DNA of 64,000 nt from Marisalimonas marina. Its GTDB lineage: Bacteria; Pseudomonadota; Alphaproteobacteria; Puniceispirillales; Marisalimonadaceae. Numbering within the stretch: the stretch's first letter is position 1; every line of letters starts with the position of its first letter. Where the stretch lies: positions 1-64,000 of the forward strand of contig JAYPPH010000006.1 of NCBI GenBank assembly GCA_038131365.1. The letters run 5' to 3'. Shown here piece by piece: positions 8,213 to 15,764 of the stretch. Under the pieces are notes generated by a model. It was not told where the DNA came from. It saw only the letters and a list, made by a program, of their open reading frames with translations, and did no database searches. The position numbers and the translations under genes are program-made.

Positions 8213-8659
8213 TTAAAGATTTTTTAAATTTACAATTGCAATCACAAGAAGTGAAATAATTGTTAAAATAGTGGGCCCAACTCTACATATGAAAAATAGG
8301 CTATTCTTTTTTGTTTCTTTAAATTTTTCAGGAGCAATGTAAGAATTTAGAAAACCAAAATAAAAGCCATGTAATAATCTTGATACAGTAAATATTATAG
8401 CTAAAATATTTAGAACAAATAAGTTAACATTATTATTCTCTGCCAGAAAAAGTAAGATAATAAATATAGGTGTGTATTCTATAAAGTTCCCTTGTGCTCT
8501 AATTGATTGTTTCAGAGCAATGTCATTGTTTTCAATATTTCCCATGAAAGATAGAAATTTCAAAAAGGGTGCACCTCTTAAAGCAATGACTCTTAAAGTA
8601 AGTACAATAAATATAAATGTTAAAATAGATGAGTAAAATATTGTTAATTCAATTTTCAT
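8213..8659 (-). CDS. MAPEG-family membrane protein
   Basis: A 148-residue protein with four predicted transmembrane helices (about 5-25, 57-75, 78-100, 122-145). The motif RAQGNFIEYTP is the signature of bacterial MAPEG proteins (YecN type), which in characterised members are glutathione-dependent transferases or peroxidases of the membrane. The extended loop FLNSYIAPEKFKETKK is ordinary for the family. It is a single gene, convergent with the MORN protein. Activity cannot be told from sequence. Confidence 0.8.
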   Translation of the reverse strand: MKIELTIFYSSILTFIFIVLTLRVIALRGAPFLKFLSFMGNIENNDIALKQSIRAQGNFIEYTPIFIILLFLAENNNVNLFVLNILAIIFTVSRLLHGFYFGFLNSYIAPEKFKETKKNSLFFICRVGPTILTIISLLVIAIVNLKNL

Positions 8660-8717
8660 AATGGGAAAATTTTAAGTAGGTACGAAATAATATTCAAGTA
8701 ATTATTGTACAACTTCT

Positions 8718-8955
8718 TTAAAACCATCTCCATACACCAATAATTCCTGCACTTGCGTAGAAAAACTGAAGAAGTAAAATTCCATAATGCTTACATAACA
8801 AAGCCCATAAACCAATTGCTAAAGCGGAAATGAAAAGTAACGTAAACCCTAAAACCTCATAACCTGTATTAGAGGCCACAAGTAAAGAATAAATAATGGC
8901 TGTAATTACACCAAACCATTCTAGTAATTTTTTTTATAACATTTTGCTTATTCAT
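8718..8955 (-). pseudogene. Small membrane protein gene with a frameshift in a poly-A tract
   Basis: Reading from ATG (8955) gives MNKQNVIKK and then leaves the frame at an eight-A run (8928-8935). Removing one A yields a clean 78-residue protein continuing LLEWFGVITAIIYSLL and ending GIIGVWRWF before a TAA at 8718. It has about three transmembrane segments and resembles short membrane proteins related to nicotinamide mononucleotide transporters (tentative). Either the gene is freshly broken, it is read by slippage on the A run, or the base is an assembly error. The intact remainder argues that damage, if real, is recent. Confidence 0.6.
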
Positions 8956-9039
8956 TGATTATAACCTTAATAAGTTTTTTATAATTTAATTTAATAAAGT
9001 AACGTGATTTCTATATTGTAGATAATTTTAGATTGGCGA

Positions 9040-9756
9040 TTGATTTTGTTTAACTTATGTATTTTGCAGGCTGGACCAATAAACAAAGACCTTATCCAAG
9101 ACTACCCATCATATGATAAAATGTTTTCATCACTTTTAAATGAAAAATCACAATTTTGGAATGTTGATGTTTACAATATTTACGATAACATTTTCCCCGA
9201 TAAAATTGATAATTATAACGCCTTTATTATAACTGGAAGTGCCTTCGGTGTTTACGAAAATCATTCTTGGATTAGAGAACTTTTTAAAGTTATAAAAAAA
9301 ATTGTTAATCTTAAAATACCCTTGCTAGGAATTTGCTTTGGACATCAAGCTATCGCTCAAGCTTTAGGTGGACATGTGGTAAAATCATCAAAGGGTTGGG
9401 GAATTGGCATAAAAGAAATAACAACAAAAAAATCTAATAGCTTATTAGGTAATTTTAATAAATTAAACCTTATTTTCTTCCATCAAGACCAGGTTGTAAA
9501 ATTACCTCAGAATGCTGAATTAATAGCTGGTAATTTATTTTGTAATATATCTTCATTTTCAATTGGTGATTCAGTTTTGGCTCTTCAAGCTCATCCTGAG
9601 TTTAATAAGGATTTTAGTTTAAAGTTATTGAATGCAAGAAAGTCTAGTGTTGAGCCTACGACATATTTAGAGGCTATAAATGAACTTGAAACATTAGAGC
9701 ATGATGGTGAACTTATTACGCCTAATATAATCAATTTTCTGGAGCAAAAGTCTTAG
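9040..9756 (+). CDS. Class I glutamine amidotransferase-like protein
   Basis: A 238-residue stand-alone class I glutaminase domain like those annotated as GMP-synthase-related. The oxyanion strand (FIITGSAFGVYE, 63-73), the nucleophile elbow GICFGHQ with Cys99, and the His-Glu pair in QAHPEF (His185, Glu187) are all present, so the triad is complete. The start is a TTG at 9040 with a weak ribosome-binding site; no better start lies near, and the conserved ILQAGP strand begins seven codons in. The partner or acceptor is unknown: stand-alone members include gamma-glutamyl amine hydrolases. It is a monocistronic gene in the accessory region. Confidence 0.82.
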   Translation: MILFNLCILQAGPINKDLIQDYPSYDKMFSSLLNEKSQFWNVDVYNIYDNIFPDKIDNYNAFIITGSAFGVYENHSWIRELFKVIKKIVNLKIPLLGICFGHQAIAQALGGHVVKSSKGWGIGIKEITTKKSNSLLGNFNKLNLIFFHQDQVVKLPQNAELIAGNLFCNISSFSIGDSVLALQAHPEFNKDFSLKLLNARKSSVEPTTYLEAINELETLEHDGELITPNIINFLEQKS

Positions 9757-9913
9757 GCGTAAATTTAATTACAATGAATTTTATTAACGTAATCAAGAGA
9801 CTAATTTCTTATGTTATTATTTTCCAAAACATAGCCGATACCAATTCTTAATATTGCAGCAATACCAGCTATTTTTTTTAAATATAATTAAATCAGGTAA
9901 GAAATAACCTGCT

Positions 9914-11134
9914 TTAACTTAGGTGTACTTGATTAGTTGGTTGTTGTGATAAAATAGCCCATAGGGAAAGACTAGCTAAAAGTGATAATGCTATTATGGA
10001 CCATAAAAAGTATATCCCTAATGTATGATACAGTAACCCACCCACCAAAGGGCCAAAGGCAAGGCCCAGTGTTTTTGGAAGAGAAATCCAACCTTTAGCG
10101 CGTCCATAAACTTCTGCTCTGAAATATAAATTAGTAACAAAACCGTGTGTGACTGTGGTTACCCCATGCCCCATCCCAAACAGTGCCATAGCAATTATTG
10201 AGATTATGCCATTTTCAAATTGTGCCATAAATAAAGAAATTGGTACTAAAAGTGATGAGATTGCTCCTGTTAATCTGGCATCAACACCACTTCCAAAAAT
10301 CATTTCCATTAGCCTACCAACAAGCTGAAATGGTCCATATATACTTGCAAGAATAACAGCGAAGGCTGCACTTGCATAAAGATTATCGAACCAAGTAATC
10401 CACATCATTGCAGCAGCACTAAAGCCAAGATAGCCAGCACCCCCTGAAAGACCGAGAAGAACCATTGCAATTTTCTCAGACTTTTGTAACTCAGACCATC
10501 TAAAACGACTTATTACATTTTTTAATTTTGGAGTGTGGCTAGTAGTTTTTTTTGCGAGCCAAGCAAGACGAAAAGCCATCGACCAGACAGTAAAGCATAA
10601 AAGCATTAGCATCACACTTAGCCCGAACGTCTCAAGCATTGGCCCTACAAGTAACCAGGTCAAGGAACTGGCCACAGCGCCATAAAAAGTAATGTATGAT
10701 ATATTTTTGCGCGATTTGGCCTCATTTAATTGAACAGCTGCTGTAAACGCAAGCTCATAGGTAGCGCCTCCTATTCCTAATGCAATGAATATAAAACCTA
10801 TATAAAGCCATATTAACTCTCCTCCAAAACTGAGAAAAGCTAAACCTACTCCACCACTTAATAGTCCAAATACCATTACTGTTAACGCTGATAATCTATC
10901 CGCCCAATATCCAAAAACTGGTCCAAGAAACGCCTGTATGCCAACAATCACACTCAAAACACTCAATATATGAATTTCACTTATTCCATAAGCTTCTGCC
11001 AACGGTGCTTTTACCAGGGCAAATAGATAAAATAGTAGTCCATATGCAATAATTTGGCTCATACCTAAAGAATGTATGGGCACTTTTGATGAAAAAGGCC
11101 CTTTAGGCGATTGGAAGGGTTTAAATTTAATCAT
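9914..11134 (-). CDS. MFS transporter
   Basis: A 406-residue major facilitator with twelve predicted membrane spans. It shows the loop 2-3 signature in the form FGYWADRLSALTV and the half-repeat FQLVGRLMEMIFG in the second half. The N-terminal 25 residues are hydrophilic. The substrate is not recognisable; its relatives are broadly annotated as monocarboxylate or drug carriers. It lies alone between att-like sites A and B. Confidence 0.82.
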   Translation of the reverse strand: MIKFKPFQSPKGPFSSKVPIHSLGMSQIIAYGLLFYLFALVKAPLAEAYGISEIHILSVLSVIVGIQAFLGPVFGYWADRLSALTVMVFGLLSGGVGLAFLSFGGELIWLYIGFIFIALGIGGATYELAFTAAVQLNEAKSRKNISYITFYGAVASSLTWLLVGPMLETFGLSVMLMLLCFTVWSMAFRLAWLAKKTTSHTPKLKNVISRFRWSELQKSEKIAMVLLGLSGGAGYLGFSAAAMMWITWFDNLYASAAFAVILASIYGPFQLVGRLMEMIFGSGVDARLTGAISSLLVPISLFMAQFENGIISIIAMALFGMGHGVTTVTHGFVTNLYFRAEVYGRAKGWISLPKTLGLAFGPLVGGLLYHTLGIYFLWSIIALSLLASLSLWAILSQQPTNQVHLS

Positions 11135-11310
11135 AATTTCGTTTAACTTAGTTATGCTCTAGATGTTATAGACAATCCTACTTAATGGTAAATTATTTAC
11201 AATTGTTGTTAGATTGTTTTTACACATCGCAAATGGAAAACTCTTTAGCAAAGGTGTGATATCTAAAATTGCGGAAGAAATAAATTAAACATTATTTTAT
11301 CTATTCCCTT
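11135..11310. other. Non-coding stretch before att-like site B
   Basis: Divergent intergenic DNA between the MFS gene and the aminotransferase gene. No small open frame with a ribosome-binding site is seen. Together with site B and the duplicated promoter it fills the 402-base gap. Confidence 0.3.
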
Positions 11311-11359
11311 AATCTTCGCTAATTAGATAATTATGCTAAGTTATACTGTGTCACAGCTC
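11311..11359 (+). mobile_element. att-like site B (decayed copy of site A)
   Basis: Bases 11322-11359 match site A (7434-7471) at 32 of 38 positions, every difference being a transition. The preceding 11 bases match the tRNA-Ser-like end of site A at 7 of 11 positions. It has the same orientation as site A. This is a degenerate direct repeat enclosing the segment 7.4-11.3 kb. Confidence 0.55.
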
Positions 11360-11367
11360 ATAGCTAT

Positions 11368-11607
11368 GCTTGGTTTTTGTTGACAAAAACACTTTAGGTC
11401 TCTTCATTATAAAGCTATGAAAAGACAAAACTTAAAATTATCCGACTGGAAATTAAAAGCCGAAAAATTCCTCCCAGCATCAGGGTTCGCTTGGTTTTTT
11501 GACAAAAACACTTTACATCTCTTCATTATAAAGCTATGAAAAGACAAAACTTAAAATTATCCGATTGGAAATTAAAAGCCGAAAAATTCCTCCCAGCATC
11601 AGGGTTC
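11368..11607 (+). repeat. Tandem duplication of promoter plus first 24 codons of the aminotransferase gene
   Basis: Copy 1 spans 11368-11488 and copy 2 spans 11489-11607; they differ by a few promoter bases and one synonymous codon change (GAC/GAT, Asp10). Each contains a TTGACA box (second copy 11499-11504) and the start codon (11417 and 11536). The spacing of 119 bases between the starts puts copy 1 out of frame with the gene. Confidence 0.9.
11417..11539 (+). CDS. Leader ORF created by the duplication, ending in an ATGA overlap with the aminotransferase start
   Basis: The first copy of the duplicated 5' end encodes the aminotransferase residues 1-24 (MKRQNLKLSDW to PASGF) and then runs on through the second promoter copy for 16 residues (AWFFDKNTLHLFIIKL). 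It stops at TGA 11537-11539, which overlaps the ATG at 11536 in the form ATGA. That geometry would allow translational coupling of the real gene to this 40-codon ORF. Whether the peptide is made is unknown. Confidence 0.45.
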   Translation: MKRQNLKLSDWKLKAEKFLPASGFAWFFDKNTLHLFIIKL

Positions 11608-12819
11608 GGTAATTTTGATGAAAATATTATTATTGCAAGAGGCCAGGGAAGTCATGTATGGGACGAAAATGGTAAAAAATATATAGATTACCTTATAGGT
11701 TCAGGACCAATGTTGTTAGGTCATGGCAACCCTGAAGTGCTTGAAGCAGTATACGAACAATTACCAAACGGTACTACTTTTTTTGCAAATAATTCTAAGG
11801 GTATAGAATTAGCTGAAGCAATTTGTGAGGCTGTAGCGTGTTGTGAAAAAGTCCGCTTTGTTGCTTCAGGAAGTGAGGCTGACATGTACGCCATGAGACT
11901 TGCTAGGGCATTTACTGGGAAAAACAAAATTATTAAGTTCGAAGGTGGATATCATGGAATGAGCTCTGAAGCTCAAATGAGCTTATCTCCAACTACTGAA
12001 GTAAATTTTCCACAATCAGTACCAGATAGCGCTGGAATTCCAAGCTCAGTAGAAAATGAAGTGTTAATAGCACCTTTTAATGATTTAATTGCTGTTGAAA
12101 ATATCATGAATGAAAATCAAGATATTGCAGCTGTAATAGTAGAACCTTTACAAAGAATAATCCCACCAATACCAGGGTTTCTCACTGCTTTAAAAGGATT
12201 ATGTAAAAAGAAAAATATTTTATTAATTTTTGACGAAATTGTCACTGGTTTCAGGTTAGCTTATGGAGGAGCACAAGAACACTACAACGTTGTTCCAGAT
12301 ATTTGTACCTTAGGTAAGATTATTGGTGGTGGTTTTCCATTAGCAGCTATTGGTGCGAGTGCTGATATTATGAAACATTTTGACAAAGGCCTTGTTAAAA
12401 ATAATGAATGGTTAATGCAAATCGGAACACTTTCAGGTAACCCTATAGCAGCAGTTGCAGGACTAAAAACTATGGAAATTTTAAAACGTCCCGGTAACTA
12501 CGATAAAATTAGGGATGTTGGAAAAAGGTTGCAATTAATGCAAAGTAAATATTTGAGTAAAGCAGGTATAAATCACAAGATTGTTGGAGAGGAAACTTTA
12601 TTTGATATAATTTTTACGGATAAAGAATGTATAGATTACAGAACTACCAAACACCAAAATCCTGACTATAGCAAAGTATACAATCAAATATTACTCGATA
12701 ATGGAATATTGAAATCACCATCAAAAATATACCCATCACTTGCTATAACCGATGCTGACTTAGAAGAAACTGAATTAGCAGTTGAGAAGGCTGTAGGTAG
12801 TTTGTCTAATATTTTATAA
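11536..12819 (+). CDS. Class III aminotransferase, glutamate-1-semialdehyde aminomutase-like
   Basis: A 427-residue PLP enzyme of the class III aminotransferase family, closest in layout to HemL-like aminomutases. The phosphate-binding SGSEADMYAMRLARA (about 111-125), the YHG stretch (139-141), Asp233 in IFDEIVTGFR and the Schiff-base Lys261 in LGKIIGGGFP are all present. The substrate is not evident; it is probably not the housekeeping HemL, because the gene sits in the accessory region and no haem genes are nearby. It carries its own duplicated promoter and first 24 codons immediately upstream. No Shine-Dalgarno sequence is visible before the ATG, so leaderless or coupled initiation is possible. 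Confidence 0.8.
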   Translation: MKRQNLKLSDWKLKAEKFLPASGFGNFDENIIIARGQGSHVWDENGKKYIDYLIGSGPMLLGHGNPEVLEAVYEQLPNGTTFFANNSKGIELAEAICEAVACCEKVRFVASGSEADMYAMRLARAFTGKNKIIKFEGGYHGMSSEAQMSLSPTTEVNFPQSVPDSAGIPSSVENEVLIAPFNDLIAVENIMNENQDIAAVIVEPLQRIIPPIPGFLTALKGLCKKKNILLIFDEIVTGFRLAYGGAQEHYNVVPDICTLGKIIGGGFPLAAIGASADIMKHFDKGLVKNNEWLMQIGTLSGNPIAAVAGLKTMEILKRPGNYDKIRDVGKRLQLMQSKYLSKAGINHKIVGEETLFDIIFTDKECIDYRTTKHQNPDYSKVYNQILLDNGILKSPSKIYPSLAITDADLEETELAVEKAVGSLSNIL

Positions 12820-12876
12820 AATGCATAACCTAAATGAAGAAACTTTTATGTATTCAACTTAAATGGATTTTATTCA

Positions 12877-13110
12877 ATGAATGAAAATAGTGGCAAAAGG
12901 AAGTTATTTGAAATCAGACAATTATCTGACAATGATTTCATAAATTGGAAAACACTTTGGAAACAATATTTAGAATTTTACAAAACTTCTGTAGAAGACT
13001 TAGTTTATGAAACTACATTCAAAAGATTAATTTCAAATCACCATTTTTCTCAAAATGCTTTTGTCGCAGAGCAAGACAACAAAGTTCATGCTTTTTTGAA
13101 ATATATGTAG
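12877..13110 (+). pseudogene. Truncated GNAT acetyltransferase fragment
   Basis: A 77-residue ORF matching only the N-terminal part of a GNAT N-acetyltransferase (FEIRQLSDNDFINWKTLWKQY, then FVAEQDNKVHAFLKY). It stops just where the acetyl-CoA-binding core with its R/QxxGxG/A loop should follow. The break (13110) lies 5 bases from the start of the 95-bp direct repeat at 13115, so the rest was probably lost when that segment boundary formed. I do not see the missing C-terminal part after the partner repeat at 20333. Confidence 0.65.
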
Positions 13111-13114
13111 CCAA

Positions 13115-13209
13115 TTGTAGACTGAACACTCATTAGCCGATAAAATCTATTCAAATCAGATGGTTAAAATGGAATAACGAGGAGGTTGTCTCCGGCATTA
13201 AGATAACTT
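13115..13209 (+). mobile_element. att-like site D, 95-bp direct repeat of 20239-20333
   Basis: It contains a 12-base word (13115-13126), a diverged 26-base middle, then 34 bases identical to 20277-20310, then 23 bases with five mismatches, all in register with the copy 7124 bases downstream. The end carries a small hairpin (GGAG...CTCC) and an AGATAACTT tail like sites A and C. The two copies bound the cluster of small genes between them. Confidence 0.65.
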
Positions 13210-13328
13210 CCATATGTCACCTAACTATATTTAGAAATCTATTAAAATTTATTATCTTTGTAATAAAACTGTAATAAATCTGTAATTTAATAATTTTGTT
13301 GTTAAAAACTTTCAAGGAGAAGAGGATA

Positions 13329-13427
13329 GTGGATTGGCTATCAAAAATTATAGAAAAGTTTGTAGATAGATATGTTGAACAAAAAGTAGTTCCAAAATAT
13401 CTGTCAGGCATAAAAAAAACTAATTAG
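13329..13427 (+). CDS. Small ORF (32 aa), amphipathic peptide
   Basis: GTG start with AAGGAG nine bases upstream, the best ribosome-binding site in this gap. It encodes VDWLSKIIEKFVDRY followed by VEQKVVPKYLSGIKKTN. The first 20 residues form an amphipathic helix with alternating hydrophobic and charged faces, as in membrane-active or small regulatory peptides. It is the only candidate gene between att-like sites D (13115) and E (13448), like a one-gene cassette. Function unknown; coding status rests on the ribosome-binding site and helix pattern only. Confidence 0.4.
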   Translation: MDWLSKIIEKFVDRYVEQKVVPKYLSGIKKTN

Positions 13428-13447
13428 ATCAAATCTTAAAAAGGTCT

Positions 13448-13474
13448 GAGGAGGTTGTCTCCGTCAAGATAAGT
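13448..13474 (+). mobile_element. att-like site E (partial)
   Basis: The 16 bases 13448-13463 are identical to 13179-13194 in site D, including the GGAG/CTCC hairpin, and are followed by CAAGATAAG resembling the AGATAAC tail of the other sites. The upstream 34-base block is absent. It has the same orientation as the others. This is the shortest and least certain member. Confidence 0.45.
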
Positions 13475-13479
13475 TAATT

Positions 13480-13785
13480 TTATGAAATTATTTCATCAGT
13501 ATTATTATCAACTATAACTGGATTTTCATAAAATTTTATATCTGGTGCTGAGTACCTTTCTGTAATCCATTTAACCCTATCTTCATCAAACCAACCTTTT
13601 GCATTTTCTATATTATCAAAGCAATAAACGCCACCTGCTAAATTCTTTGAAATATCACATATATAATTTTTTCTAATTAAACCTGGAGTATCCTTATATA
13701 GAGGAGATGTCTCTAAAAATTTTTCTTTCAAAACCTTATTGTTTAATTCTTTATCTATCTCAAAGGTAACTATTGCAATTATCAT
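13480..13785 (-). CDS. YdhR-type putative monooxygenase, ferredoxin-like fold
   Basis: A 101-residue protein matching the YdhR family: an initial strand IIAIVTFEID, a central stretch TPGLIRKNYICDISKNLAGGVYCFDN, then AKGWFDEDRVKWITERYSAPDIKFYENPVIVDN. The family forms dimeric alpha-beta barrels related to quinol and antibiotic-biosynthesis monooxygenases; the true substrate is unknown. It is the first gene of a cluster with several proteins of similar size and likely the same fold. It stands alone on the minus strand directly after site E. Confidence 0.75.
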   Translation of the reverse strand: MIIAIVTFEIDKELNNKVLKEKFLETSPLYKDTPGLIRKNYICDISKNLAGGVYCFDNIENAKGWFDEDRVKWITERYSAPDIKFYENPVIVDNNTDEIIS

Positions 13786-13969
13786 TATTAATATCCCTTA
13801 CTATAAATTTATTATTTAAATTCTGCAGAACTAAATTCGCGTACCTCAACACCAAGACTACCCACTACTTAAGTTATAAATGTTAAAAATTTACAAATTA
13901 TAACTAATAATAATTACACATTATAGATTAAATTATAGGAAAAATGGCAAATAAATATATTTAAAAAAT

Positions 13970-14425
13970 CTATGTCTGGGGTTTTGATTTGATTATTAGA
14001 GTGCTCTCCGTAAAAAAAACTTGCTTGGAATCTTGGTTAATCAATTCTGTTTTATATTTTACAAAACCAATTTCTGGACGACTCTTTGAGATTTTACTGT
14101 CTAAAATCTCCAATGTACCAGTTAATGTATCACTGGGTCGAACTGGATTTTTCCAAATCATTGAGTCATGACCTGGTGAGCCCATTATTGTCTCATACGT
14201 AAGAAACTGCTCATGCATCATACTTAACCAAATAAGAGCAGTTTGCCAACCGCTAGAAATTATGCCTCCAAAAACGGTCTTAGTTGCTTCTTCTTCATCT
14301 AGGTGAAATGGAAACGGGTCATATTTTTTTGCAAACTCAATAATTTCGTCCTTGGTAATAGTTTTTTTACCAAGATTAAAAATTTGTCCTTTTGTAAAAT
14401 CTTGTGCATAAAGAGGTTTTTTCAT
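13970..14425 (-). CDS. MaoC-like hotdog dehydratase
   Basis: A 151-residue single hotdog domain of the MaoC family (R-specific enoyl-CoA hydratase-like). The catalytic Asp/His region reads YDPFPFHLDEEEATKTVFGGIISSGWQTA, with Asp and His five residues apart, as in active hydratases. The rest (IWKNPVRPSDTLTG, LINQDSKQVFFTESTLIIK) is typical. AAGG lies nine bases before the ATG. It is monocistronic and divergent from the following gene. The substrate acyl-CoA is unknown. Confidence 0.85.
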   Translation of the reverse strand: MKKPLYAQDFTKGQIFNLGKKTITKDEIIEFAKKYDPFPFHLDEEEATKTVFGGIISSGWQTALIWLSMMHEQFLTYETIMGSPGHDSMIWKNPVRPSDTLTGTLEILDSKISKSRPEIGFVKYKTELINQDSKQVFFTESTLIIKSKPQT

Positions 14426-14548
14426 ATTATTTACCTTAACAGAGAACGTAACCTATAAAAATTACGATAAGAGGTTTTATTTTTTTTGTAAATCGTTATG
14501 GAAATCATTAAAATTGTCTAAAGGTAAATTATTAAGGAAATATGACAT

Positions 14549-14851
14549 ATGTCTATTATAAGACTTACAGTAAGAACATTTCAAAATGTTGACCATGCAA
14601 ACATGTTCATTGTTATGTCAGAAAAGATAGCAAATGAATCTCACAATACTGATTTAAAACTGAACATGAAAATAATTCAAAATGTTGACCAAAAAAATCA
14701 AGTTACGAGTATATGGGAATACGATGATGAACAACACATGAAAGAAGTAAGAAGTTATCTTTCTCAATATAATAGTATTCCGAATTCATTATCACCTAAG
14801 GAAATTGCTTACCATGGTGAGGTCAAAGTATCCGCAAATAATAAAGAATAA
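14549..14851 (+). CDS. Small ABM-like protein (100 aa), unknown
   Basis: It opens with MSIIRLTVRTFQNVDHANMFI and has a strand-helix-strand-strand-helix-strand layout (VTSIWEYDDEQHMKEVRSYLSQ, then EIAYHGEVKV). This suggests a dimeric alpha-beta barrel such as an antibiotic-biosynthesis monooxygenase relative. I do not recognise a family. AAGGA lies about ten bases upstream of the ATG. It faces the two-repeat protein gene across a hairpin. Confidence 0.55.
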   Translation: MSIIRLTVRTFQNVDHANMFIVMSEKIANESHNTDLKLNMKIIQNVDQKNQVTSIWEYDDEQHMKEVRSYLSQYNSIPNSLSPKEIAYHGEVKVSANNKE

Positions 14852-14858
14852 AAGGTAA

Positions 14859-14883
14859 TTAGAGACTTCATAAAAGTCCCTAA
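14859..14883. terminator. Hairpin between convergent genes
   Basis: TTAGAGACTT (14859-14868) and AAGTCCCTAA (14874-14883) pair with one mismatch around a five-base loop. There is no strong U tract on the plus strand, but the position between two convergent genes fits a bidirectional terminator. Confidence 0.4.
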
Positions 14884-14899
14884 TAAATTTAAAATATAC

Positions 14900-15520
14900 T
14901 TAAAGGATTTTAATTATATTTCTCATATTGACCTTTGCAAAAGTCATAAGGTCTTTATAAGAACTGTGAGCCAATAAATCATCATATGTTTTTTCTATAG
15001 CTTCCATTGATGGATAGCCTACTCCTAAAAGAAAATTTCCAACATTTGAGCCAGTAAGTAAGTTTCCAAACCTTAATGTAAGTGCACCATTATCTTTAAA
15101 ACAAGAGGCTGTGTCATTTATACAATTCAAAAATTTATCTTTGTCAGACATTGCCGCTTCTGCTCTTGTAAGAACAATATACTTAGGGTGCTCAGAACTG
15201 TTTTCAAATTTTGTTGGTAAAGCAGTAGCGATATTTCTCAAATAAATATTAGCTTTTCCGCTATTCATTATTTCTTTAAAATCGTTAGAATTCGATTGAA
15301 CTTCCAGAGCTTTTTGATAACCATCTAAATTATCATAGAATTGAATGAAAATTAGACTTCCTGCATGTTCACCAGTTGCAATTGAACCAAAGCGTGTGCC
15401 TTTAGCACCTGCATTAGCAATTAAATCTTTTGAATATGAAGACATTAATTTAGTCATAGTTTGCCTATAACTAAAATCAACAGACGCAACGGTTAATACA
15501 ACGTAACTTGACTTACTCAT
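14900..15520 (-). CDS. Two-repeat ferredoxin-fold-like protein (copy 1, full length)
   Basis: A 206-residue protein of two related halves. Each starts with a strand (YVVLTVASVDF near 6-16; KYIVLTRAEAAM near 113-124), has a central GTRFGSIATGEHAG / TLRFGNLLTGSNVG stretch and ends with a helix and VN(M)RNI-type tail. I infer a fused pair of dimeric alpha-beta barrel domains; I do not recognise a named function. The ATG at 15520 is chosen because GGAGGG lies five bases upstream; a TTG at 15532 falls inside that site. It is divergently transcribed from a CBS-membrane protein across 244 bases that are identical in the duplicated copy. It is the intact member of a tandem duplication. Confidence 0.7.
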   Translation of the reverse strand: MSKSSYVVLTVASVDFSYRQTMTKLMSSYSKDLIANAGAKGTRFGSIATGEHAGSLIFIQFYDNLDGYQKALEVQSNSNDFKEIMNSGKANIYLRNIATALPTKFENSSEHPKYIVLTRAEAAMSDKDKFLNCINDTASCFKDNGALTLRFGNLLTGSNVGNFLLGVGYPSMEAIEKTYDDLLAHSSYKDLMTFAKVNMRNIIKIL

Positions 15521-15764
15521 TTTTCCCTCCAAGGTTATTGAGATTTAGAGTAAGCATTTAATAATTACATCTTTATTACAATTTAAATATTTCTCACCTA
15601 TAAATAAACTTGTGTAATGACTGTTAATTAATCATCTATTTAAATTATAATAATATTTTTATTATATTTTTAATATTTTCTTAGCTAAATTATACTATTT
15701 TTGTATATTAGACTTTTGTCTAATTAATTTAGTTAACTAATGTAAGAATTTTGGGGGATTTAAA

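Noticed and set aside
13141..13210. A T-arm-like TTCAAATC in repeat D as part of a tRNA
   Set aside because: The flanking arms do not pair and no CCA end lies at the right distance.
13217..13411. A 64-codon open frame on the minus strand
   Set aside because: It has no ribosome-binding site and lies opposite the better-supported 32-codon plus-strand ORF.
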